Positions 58,343-64,000 of a stretch of DNA of 64,000 nt are shown one piece after another. The translations under genes and the position numbers were made by a program. Origin of the DNA: Stutzerimonas stutzeri TS44 (GTDB taxonomy: Bacteria > Pseudomonadota > Gammaproteobacteria > Pseudomonadales > Pseudomonadaceae); assembly GCA_000263395.1 (NCBI GenBank), contig AJXE01000007.1, positions 1 to 64,000 on the forward strand, read 5' to 3'. Each line of letters begins with the position of its first letter. The stretch's first letter is position 1. The notes below the pieces were generated by a model that saw only the letters and a program-made list of their open reading frames with translations, did not search any database and was not told the DNA's origin.

Positions 58343-58875
58343 TCGTTTCCGGCGTTGGCGGCGCAGTCCGGCTCGGTGGTGAAGGTGCGCGAGGCATCCA
58401 CCGGGCCCAGTTTCTCCAGCGTGCGGCGGCCGAGCAGTACCGGATAGAGCATGTCGTCGCGGTCGTTGAGCGAGAACTCCTCCTCGTAGACCTGCTTGCC
58501 CAGGCACACCTTCATCCTGACCACCGGGCGGTCCTCCTTGCCGGCCGCGCCGCGCACGGTCAGCTCGCGCTCGATCTTGCGCTCGACCCGTTTCTCGACC
58601 TGCTTGTCGGTGTCGATGTCCTCCAGGTCGAGATCGAAGCGCACCCACTGCTCGCCGTCCTTTTCGAAGCGGTCGAGGTTCTCGGCGTGCATCGAGGAGG
58701 TCAGCGCGCCGGTATCGAGCTTGAATTTCACCGCGACGCCGGCGGGCAGGATCAGGCCTTCCTCGACCCAGCCCAGCACCGGGCGTGAATCGGCGAGCGC
58801 GGTGGCGCTGAACCAGACGAGGAGCGAAGCCAGCCCGCAGAGCAGGCGGCGCGGAGGGTGTTGGCGGCGGGGCAT
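58339..58875 (-). CDS. Secreted retropepsin-like (RimK-type zinc protease/DUF785) protein
   Basis: A 178-residue protein with a signal peptide (about 1-28). The core 'AVKFKLDTGALTSSMHAENL' has the D-T-G-A aspartic-protease triad seen in the 'ATP-dependent zinc protease' family (DUF785), and 'DMLYPVLLGRRTLEKLGPVD' is the second conserved block. It probably acts in the periplasm, possibly on peptides or as a binding domain. It overlaps the end of the methyltransferase gene by 4 bp on the opposite strand. Confidence 0.85.
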   Translation of the reverse strand: MPRRQHPPRRLLCGLASLLVWFSATALADSRPVLGWVEEGLILPAGVAVKFKLDTGALTSSMHAENLDRFEKDGEQWVRFDLDLEDIDTDKQVEKRVERKIERELTVRGAAGKEDRPVVRMKVCLGKQVYEEEFSLNDRDDMLYPVLLGRRTLEKLGPVDASRTFTTEPDCAANAGND

Positions 58876-58933
58876 GCGGTTTCCTCGACGAACGATGGGC
58901 GTGGAAAAGTAGAGTCGTCGAGGTCGTGATTGT

Positions 58934-59596
58934 TCAGTCGGCCGACGCGGTCGGCGGAGTGAGGCCGCAGCCCTTGAGGATGACCTGGATGAGGTTGTCG
59001 GTGGCCACGGCGAAGTCCTGGCGGGTCATGCGCTTGCCGCTGATGCGGCGAATCTGGTCGGAGAAATCGGCGTAGTGCTGCGTGCTGCTCCAGATCAGGA
59101 AGATCAGGTGCGTGGGGTCTACCGGGTCCATCTTGCCGGCGGCGATCCAGGCCTCGAACACCGCCGTGCGTCCGCGGAACCAGTCGCGATAGGCCTGGCC
59201 GAAGTACTCGGCGAGGTATTCCGAGCCGCTGATGACCTCCATCGCGAAGATCTTCGAGGCCTGCGGATGGCGCCGGGAGAACTCCATCTTCGTGCGGATG
59301 TAGTGGGCCAGGGCGGTCGCCGGATCGTCCTCGGCGTGCATGTCGTCGAAGGCGGTGTCCCACAGTTCGAGGATGTGGCGCATCACCTCGACGTACAGCC
59401 CGAGCTTGCTGCTGAAGTAATAGTGCAGGTTGGCCTTGGGCAGGCCGGCGCGGGTGGCGATGGCGTTCATGCTGGTGCCCTTGAAGCCGTAGCGGGCGAA
59501 CTCGGCCGCGGCGGCGGCGAGGATGGTTTCCTCGTTCTTCTGGCGGATGCGGCCGGCGGATTTGCCGGGTACGGCTGGAGTATCGTGCTCGTTCAT
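58934..59596 (-). CDS. TetR-family regulator, RutR-like
   Basis: A 220-residue TetR regulator. The N-terminal helix-turn-helix is 'GTSMNAIATRAGLPKANLHYYF'-type (core AIATRAGLPKANLHYYF). The C-terminal ligand domain closely resembles E. coli RutR, with 'PQASKIFAMEVISG' and 'HLIFLIWSSTQHYADFSDQI'. RutR binds uracil and controls pyrimidine use; no rut genes are nearby, so the ligand here is not established. Start at 59596 is the first Met before the HTH; upstream in-frame sequence is GC-rich shadow. Confidence 0.88.
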   Translation of the reverse strand: MNEHDTPAVPGKSAGRIRQKNEETILAAAAAEFARYGFKGTSMNAIATRAGLPKANLHYYFSSKLGLYVEVMRHILELWDTAFDDMHAEDDPATALAHYIRTKMEFSRRHPQASKIFAMEVISGSEYLAEYFGQAYRDWFRGRTAVFEAWIAAGKMDPVDPTHLIFLIWSSTQHYADFSDQIRRISGKRMTRQDFAVATDNLIQVILKGCGLTPPTASAD

Positions 59597-59754
59597 GGCT
59601 CTGGCTCGCGTAGGTGGCGCATCCGGCGTACTTGGCTGCATGCCGGCCAGAGGGATTTTGCCCGAGTTGGCCGTCCGGCGCAGCCGTTGCGCTGGTGCGG
59701 CACGCCCGGGCGTTCGCGTGGTCCCAAGCGCAACCCCCCAACGATGGAGCCGCA

Positions 59755-60300
59755 ATGAAACAGAGCGAAAAACAGCTGATGCTGACCGGCCAGCTGTACC
59801 GGGCCGGCGATGCCGAACTGCAGAACGAGCGCGAGCAGGCCAGGCGCTGGCTGGCGCGCTACAACGCCTCGGCGCTGACCGGCGAGCCGCAGACGCGCCT
59901 ACTGGCCGAGGGTCTGGGCTCGGTGGGACGTGGCGTCGAGGTGCGCGCGCCGTTTCACTGCGACTACGGCTACAACCTGCATCTGGAGGACGGTGTGTTC
60001 CTCAATTTCGGCTGCGTGATCCTGGATGTGTGCCCGGTGCGCATCGGCGCGGGCAGCCAGATCGGCCCGGCGGTGCAGATCTACGCCGCCGATCATCCGC
60101 GCGATGCGGCGCAGCGTCGGGCCGGGTTGGAGTCGGGCAAGCCGGTGACGATCGGCCGGAACGTCTGGATCGGTGGAGGGGCGATCATCCTGCCGGGTGT
60201 GACGGTGGGCGATGACGCGATCATCGGCGCCGGCAGCGTGGTGACGCGCGACGTGGCGGCCGGCGCCACGGTGCTGGGCAATCCGGCGCGGGTGCGCTGA
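59755..60300 (+). CDS. Maltose/galactoside O-acetyltransferase-type enzyme
   Basis: A 181-residue left-handed beta-helix acetyltransferase of the Maa/LacA group. The N-terminal 'LMLTGQLYRAGDAELQNERE' is the typical maltose O-acetyltransferase leader. The hexapeptide region has 'NFGCVILDVCPVRIG', the catalytic His in 'IYAADHPRD' and 'IGGGAIILPGVTVGDDAII'. It uses acetyl-CoA; the acceptor is probably a sugar. A GGAG site is ten bases upstream of the ATG. Confidence 0.92.
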   Translation: MKQSEKQLMLTGQLYRAGDAELQNEREQARRWLARYNASALTGEPQTRLLAEGLGSVGRGVEVRAPFHCDYGYNLHLEDGVFLNFGCVILDVCPVRIGAGSQIGPAVQIYAADHPRDAAQRRAGLESGKPVTIGRNVWIGGGAIILPGVTVGDDAIIGAGSVVTRDVAAGATVLGNPARVR

Positions 60301-60355
60301 AGGCGCTGCCAGCGCGACTGCAGGCGCGGACCCTGTTGTCAGTCAGCTCCCGCCC

Positions 60356-61006
60356 TTAGGACTCCGGCTCGCAGACGTGGGCCAGGATGATCGACGCGCC
60401 CTGGGCGCGGTTGTTCGCGCCGAGCTTGCGCAGCGCGTTGTGGATGTGGCTCTTGATGGTGTGGGTGCTCAGGTGCAGCTTCTCGCCGATCGCTGCGTTC
60501 GACAGGCCCTTGCCGGCGAGGACGAGAATCTGTTTTTCGCGCAGCGTCAGCGTATCGATGCACTGGTCGGAGTGGGTCAGCTGGCGGTAGCGCAGCAGCA
60601 GTTTCTCCATCAGCGCGCGCGGCAGCCAGTCGCTACCGGCGAGCAGGGCGCGGATGCCACTGATGAAATTGCTGCGCAGGGTCGAGCGGTAGAACACGCC
60701 GCGAATCCACGGGTGCTGTTCGACGAGCCGGTGTGCCTGCTCGGGCAGGGCGTTGATCAGGGCAATCGGCGTGTCGCCGGCCTTGCGCAACAGCTGTAGG
60801 CAGTCTTCGTGACTGAAGCTGCCGAGGTCGATCAGCAGCAGCTCGCACTGGGCATGCTCGGCCCGCAGTGTCGCGGTGCGCTGCAGGTTGCAGCGCGGCT
60901 GTTCGAGCAGATGCTGGCGCAGCGCGCTGTCGAGCAGTTCGCTGTGGGAGAGCAGTACCAGGCGTGGCGATGCGGGTGCGATGGTCGATGAGGCTTTGTT
61001 GTTCAT
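60356..61006 (-). CDS. CsgD-like LuxR-family transcriptional regulator
   Basis: A 216-residue regulator. The first about 140 residues are receiver-like but lack a normal phosphorylation aspartate pattern. They contain 'HPWIRGVFYRSTLRSNFISG', which matches the 'INGVFY' region unique to CsgD. The C-terminal HTH is 'LTLREKQILVLAGKGLSNAAIG...STHTIKSHIHNALRKL'. CsgD controls curli and biofilm matrix; no curli genes lie in the window. Start at 61006 has AAAGGAT upstream. Confidence 0.85.
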   Translation of the reverse strand: MNNKASSTIAPASPRLVLLSHSELLDSALRQHLLEQPRCNLQRTATLRAEHAQCELLLIDLGSFSHEDCLQLLRKAGDTPIALINALPEQAHRLVEQHPWIRGVFYRSTLRSNFISGIRALLAGSDWLPRALMEKLLLRYRQLTHSDQCIDTLTLREKQILVLAGKGLSNAAIGEKLHLSTHTIKSHIHNALRKLGANNRAQGASIILAHVCEPES

Positions 61007-61106
61007 TCGCAGATCCTTTGCTGAATGTGACCGGGTGGTCTCCAATGCCCCTGTGCTTTGACGGGGTGGCTTAGTGATAGTACGGCGAGCAGGTTAGTTC
61101 GGCGGG

Positions 61107-61124
61107 GTGACAATAAAAAGTCAC
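61107..61124. promoter_or_regulatory. Possible operator in the csgD-like/lysE divergent region
   Basis: GTGAC and GTCAC flank an A-rich 8-base spacer, forming a perfect dyad with 5-bp arms. It lies about 100 bp upstream of the CsgD-like gene and 183 bp upstream of lysE. It could bind a dimeric regulator such as the adjacent CsgD-like protein. The remainder of the 300-bp gap 61007-61306 shows nothing else I can support. Confidence 0.3.
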
Positions 61125-61306
61125 AGGTCATTGCTTTAGACGTTTTTCCGACGAAGTGCTTAGCTGGGCCGGTCGGAATCTACCGCGTGGCCGGCGTGGC
61201 TGATCATGAGTCGTCGTCCTATCCGATGTGGCATCCTCCGGTTCCGCGTCGGTCGCGGTCGAGAGACTTCTTTTTATCCTGCCCAAGTGTGTCAGCGAGG
61301 TTGCCG

Positions 61307-61933
61307 ATGGATGATCTGTCGTTCTGGCTGTTGTTCTTTTCCGCCGCGCTGGCGCTCAATCTGTCGCCGGGGCCGGATCTGCTCTATGTGTTGTCGCGCA
61401 CCCTGTCCGGCGGTCGGCGGCTGGGAGTGGTCTCGACCCTTGGCGTCTGCACCGGCGCGCTGGTGCATGTGGCTGCGGCGGCGCTGGGACTGTCGGCGAT
61501 CCTGGCTACCTCCGCGGCGGCATTCGCGGTGGTCAAGTATGTCGGCGCGGCCTATCTGATCTATCTCGGGTTCCAGGCGCTGCGCTCGACCGGCGGCGTG
61601 CGGATCGAGGTGCGCGCGCCGGTCTCGGCCTGGCGCGCCTTTCGCCAGGGCGTGCTGGTGGATGTGCTCAATCCCAAGGCGGCGATCTTCTTCATGGCCT
61701 TCCTGCCGCAGTTCGTCCGTCCCGACCACGGTGCGGTGGCGCTGCAGCTGTTCATCCTCGGCGTGCTGGTGGTGCTGGTGGCGATCATCGTCGAGTGCAC
61801 GCTGGTATTGCTGGCGACGCGCGCGAGTCAGGCGCTGCGCAGTCATCAGGCCGTCGGCCGCTGGCTCGATCGTCTGATGGGCTCGCTGCTGGTCGGCCTG
61901 GGTGTGCGCCTCGGGCTGAGCGAGCGGCTGTAG
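61307..61933 (+). CDS. LysE/RhtB-family amino acid exporter
   Basis: A 208-residue inner-membrane protein with six hydrophobic segments. The N-terminal 'ALALNLSPGPDLLYVLSRTL' and 'GVCTGALVHVAAAALGLSAI' are the LysE family signature, and 'GVLVDVLNPKAAIFFMAFLP' is the central conserved loop. Family members export amino acids such as lysine, threonine or homoserine lactone; the substrate here is unknown. It may be transcribed with the VOC and aldo/keto reductase genes that follow. Confidence 0.9.
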   Translation: MDDLSFWLLFFSAALALNLSPGPDLLYVLSRTLSGGRRLGVVSTLGVCTGALVHVAAAALGLSAILATSAAAFAVVKYVGAAYLIYLGFQALRSTGGVRIEVRAPVSAWRAFRQGVLVDVLNPKAAIFFMAFLPQFVRPDHGAVALQLFILGVLVVLVAIIVECTLVLLATRASQALRSHQAVGRWLDRLMGSLLVGLGVRLGLSERL

Positions 61934-62001
61934 TGGAGGAATCATCCGCGGCCGCTGCGGGTCAGAGATTTATCCCTGTGGTCGCCGCCGGAGGAACGCG
62001 A

Positions 62002-62466
62002 ATGTCACGCCAGAGCAAGAACACCACGGCCACGCTGATCCCCTGCCTGCGCTATCGCGATGTGCCGCGCGCGCTCGACTGGTTGTGCCAGGCGTTCGAC
62101 TTCGAGCGCCAGCGGGTCGTCGAAGACCCACTGGCAGGCGTCATCCATGCCCAGCTGAGCTTCGGCAACGGCATGTTGATGCTCGGGCCGGTGGCCGATT
62201 CGCCCTACGGCCAGCTGCTACGCCAGCCCGACCAGCTCGGCGGCGTCTCGACCCAGGGCATCTATGTCGTGGTCAACAGCGCCGACGCGCTCTACGCCCG
62301 GGCCAAGGCGGCGGGTGCGCAGATCGTCATCGAGCTGAAGGACGAGGACTACGGCGGCCGCGGCTTCACCTGCCGCGATCCGGAGGGCCACCTGTGGAGC
62401 TTCGGCACCTACGACCCCTGGACCGATCCGGCGGCTGCCGAACTGGCGCACGTGGAGCACAGCTGA
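62002..62466 (+). CDS. VOC-superfamily (glyoxalase/bleomycin-resistance-like) protein
   Basis: A 154-residue protein with the paired beta-alpha-beta-beta-beta modules of the vicinal oxygen chelate fold. 'LIPCLRYRDVPRALDWLCQ' opens the first module, and 'FTCRDPEGHLWSFGTYDPW' carries the Glu/His metal-site pattern of the second. Many such proteins resemble PhnB. A strong GGAGGAA site precedes the ATG. The stop overlaps the aldo/keto reductase start, so the two are coupled. Confidence 0.88.
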   Translation: MSRQSKNTTATLIPCLRYRDVPRALDWLCQAFDFERQRVVEDPLAGVIHAQLSFGNGMLMLGPVADSPYGQLLRQPDQLGGVSTQGIYVVVNSADALYARAKAAGAQIVIELKDEDYGGRGFTCRDPEGHLWSFGTYDPWTDPAAAELAHVEHS

Positions 62467-63293
62467 TGCGCACGCTGCGTCTGCACGATGACCGCACGGT
62501 GCCGGTGATCGGCCAGGGTACCTGGCACATGGGCGAGCGCCCTGCCGAGCGAGCGCGCGAAGTGGCGGCGCTGCGCCTGGGCATCGAGCTGGGCATGACG
62601 CTTATCGATACCGCCGAGATGTACGGCGAGGGCGGGGCCGAGGAGGTGGTCGGCGAGGCCATCGCCAACCGGCGTGAACGGGTTTTCCTGGTCAGCAAGG
62701 TCTATCCGCACAACGCCAGCCGGCGCGGCATCCCGCAGGCCTGCGAACGCAGTCTGCGGCGTCTGGGTTGCGATTATCTGGACCTCTACCTGCTGCACTG
62801 GCGCGGCGAATATCCGCTGGCCGAAACCGTCGAGGCCTTCGAGCAGTTGAAGGCCGCCGGGCGGATTCGCGCCTGGGGCGTATCCAACCTCGACGTGGCC
62901 GACTTGCAGGAGCTGCCGGACGGCGCGGCCTGTGCAGTCAATCAGGTGCTCTACAACCCGCAGGCGCGTGGCATCGAATTCGATCTGCTGCCCTGGTGCC
63001 AGGCGCACGGCATGCCGCTGATGGCCTACTGTCCGCTCGGCCAGGGCGGCCCGTTGCTGCGCCATTCGGCGTTGCTCGAAGTCGCGCGACGGCATGGCGT
63101 GCAGCCCGCCCAGGTGGCGCTGGCCTGGGCGCTGCGCCAGCCCGGTGTACTGGTGATTCCGAAGGCCGTCGAGCCGGCGCATGTGCACGCCAATGCCGCG
63201 GCGCACGATTTGCGCCTGACGGTCGAAGACCTGGCGCTGATCGACGCTGCCTTCGCGCCGCCGCGGCGTGCGCAGCCGCTGCAGATGGTTTAG
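62466..63293 (+). CDS. Aldo/keto reductase
   Basis: A 275-residue NADPH-dependent oxidoreductase with the (beta/alpha)8 fold. The catalytic tetrad is visible: Asp and Tyr in 'LIDTAEMYGEGG', Lys in 'VFLVSKVYP' and His in 'YLDLYLLHWRG'. 'PVIGQGTWHMGE' is at the N-terminus, and 'VIPKAVEPAHVHANAAA' is the cofactor-phosphate region. Substrate range is unknown. Its ATG overlaps the VOC gene stop by one base. Confidence 0.93.
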   Translation: MRTLRLHDDRTVPVIGQGTWHMGERPAERAREVAALRLGIELGMTLIDTAEMYGEGGAEEVVGEAIANRRERVFLVSKVYPHNASRRGIPQACERSLRRLGCDYLDLYLLHWRGEYPLAETVEAFEQLKAAGRIRAWGVSNLDVADLQELPDGAACAVNQVLYNPQARGIEFDLLPWCQAHGMPLMAYCPLGQGGPLLRHSALLEVARRHGVQPAQVALAWALRQPGVLVIPKAVEPAHVHANAAAHDLRLTVEDLALIDAAFAPPRRAQPLQMV

Positions 63294-63316
63294 CGGCCCG
63301 TTTGCTTAACGGCCGC
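63293..63316. terminator. Hairpin between convergent aldo/keto reductase and metR
   Basis: GCGGCC-(c)-GTT / AAC-GGCCGC gives a 9-bp stem with one bulged base and a TGCTT loop. It starts at the aldo/keto reductase stop and includes the metR stop. It is placed to end transcripts from both sides, though it lacks T-runs. Confidence 0.45.
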
Positions 63317-64000
63317 GTGCCGCCGCGCTGACGCCTTCCAGCGTGGCGAACGAGGTGTCCTTGGCGGTCAGCAGGAAGTCGCGCATGAACGGCGAGTCGA
63401 GCATGTCCGAGCGGATGCCGGCGAACAGCGTGGCAAACAGGCCCTTCTCGCCCAGCCGCTTGGCGGTGACATAGCCGCGCGCGCTGTATTCATGCAGCGC
63501 CCAGTTCGGCACGCAGCACACGCCACGGCCGGAGGCCACCAGCTGCATCATCATCACCGTCAGTTCCGAGGTGCGCACCTGCGCCGGCTCGACGTCGGCC
63601 GGTTCGAGGAAGCGGGTGAAGATGTCCAGGCGGTCGCGCTCCACCGGGTAGGTGATCAGCGTTTCGCTGGCCAGATCTTCCGGGCGCACGTAGGGGCGGG
63701 TGGCCAGTGGGTGCTGGTTGGCCACCGCGAGCAGCGCCTCGTAGGTGAACAGCGGCACGTAGGTGATGCCCGGCAGGTCGATCGGGTCGGAGGTGACGAC
63801 CAGGTCGAGATCGCCGCGCGCCAGCGCCGGCAGCGGCGCGAAGGAGAAGCCCGAGGCCAGGTCCAGCTCCACCTCCGGCCAGGCGTCGCGGAACTGGTCG
63901 ATGGTCGGCATCAGCCACTGGAAGCAGCTGTGGCATTCGATCGCCATGTGCAGCCGGCCCGCCGTGCCGCCGGCCAGTCGCGCCAGGTCGCGCTCGGCGC
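63306..64000 (-). CDS. metR: LysR-type methionine regulator MetR, C-terminal part (cut by window edge)
   Basis: About 230 residues of the effector-binding part of a LysR regulator; the DNA-binding N-terminus is beyond the window. 'ECHSCFQWLMPTIDQF', 'SGFSFAPLPALARGDLDLVVTSDP' (core LPAL--GDLDLV-TSDP) and 'ETLITYPVERDRLDIF' match E. coli MetR, which controls methionine genes using homocysteine. An internal Met at 63947 should not be taken as the start. The partial gene converges on the aldo/keto reductase gene. Confidence 0.88.
   Translation of the reverse strand, partial: AERDLARLAGGTAGRLHMAIECHSCFQWLMPTIDQFRDAWPEVELDLASGFSFAPLPALARGDLDLVVTSDPIDLPGITYVPLFTYEALLAVANQHPLATRPYVRPEDLASETLITYPVERDRLDIFTRFLEPADVEPAQVRTSELTVMMMQLVASGRGVCCVPNWALHEYSARGYVTAKRLGEKGLFATLFAGIRSDMLDSPFMRDFLLTAKDTSFATLEGVSAAARGR

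Overview
The window is a high-GC, densely packed gammaproteobacterial chromosome segment. It looks like Pseudomonas or Stutzerimonas. The evidence is the btuB-cobOB-bluB-cobDCQPT order, the dapC...dapD-csdA-csdE neighbourhood, purMN/hda/DUF2066 synteny, and a tsdBA pair like that of P. stutzeri. This is inferred from gene order and protein recognition only; no search was run.

Layout. 1-9.6 kb: the C-terminus of a BtuB-like receptor, a small membrane protein and an almost fully overlapping late-cobalamin operon (cobO, cobB, bluB, cobD, cobC, cobQ, cobP, cobT, alpha-ribazole phosphatase, cobV). 9.6-13 kb: molybdate operon modEABC (minus strand) behind a clear ModE-type palindrome, next to a chemoreceptor with a probable nitrate-sensing (NIT-like) domain. 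15.3-17.2 kb: a two-pore-type ion channel with an atypical filter and a dicarboxylate/glutamate symporter. 17.2-18.2 kb: a long noncoding region holding copy A of a structured element of about 540 bp. 18.2-24.1 kb: a MASE2-GGDEF diguanylate cyclase, an ankyrin protein, a cytochrome peroxidase remnant, thiosulfate dehydrogenase tsdBA and a KASIII-like enzyme. 24.1-35.9 kb: housekeeping genes (csdAE, dapD, dapC, purMN, hda, a PerM-family permease).

35.9-57.2 kb is the accessory centrepiece: a catecholate siderophore locus. A Fur-box-led plus-strand operon (entC, entE, entB, a C-A-T NRPS, entA, a docking-C-A-T-E NRPS and a tiny A-domain remnant) converges on a minus-strand uptake/export operon (MFS exporter, TonB receptor, FecCD permease, ATPase, binding protein), which also has a Fur-like box. 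Copy B of the 540-bp element lies between them in the opposite orientation to copy A. Three things are odd: no thioesterase domain is present, the last biosynthetic ORF is an adenylation domain missing its whole middle, and the only permease looks like a FecC/FecD chimera with a duplicated motif. A secreted SGNH/SASA esterase is divergent from the biosynthetic operon.

57.4-64 kb: a SAM methyltransferase, a retropepsin-like protein, a RutR-like regulator, a maltose-type acetyltransferase, a CsgD-like LuxR regulator, a LysE exporter, a VOC protein, an aldo/keto reductase, and the C-terminal part of metR cut by the window edge. No tRNA, rRNA, CRISPR or intact IS element was seen.
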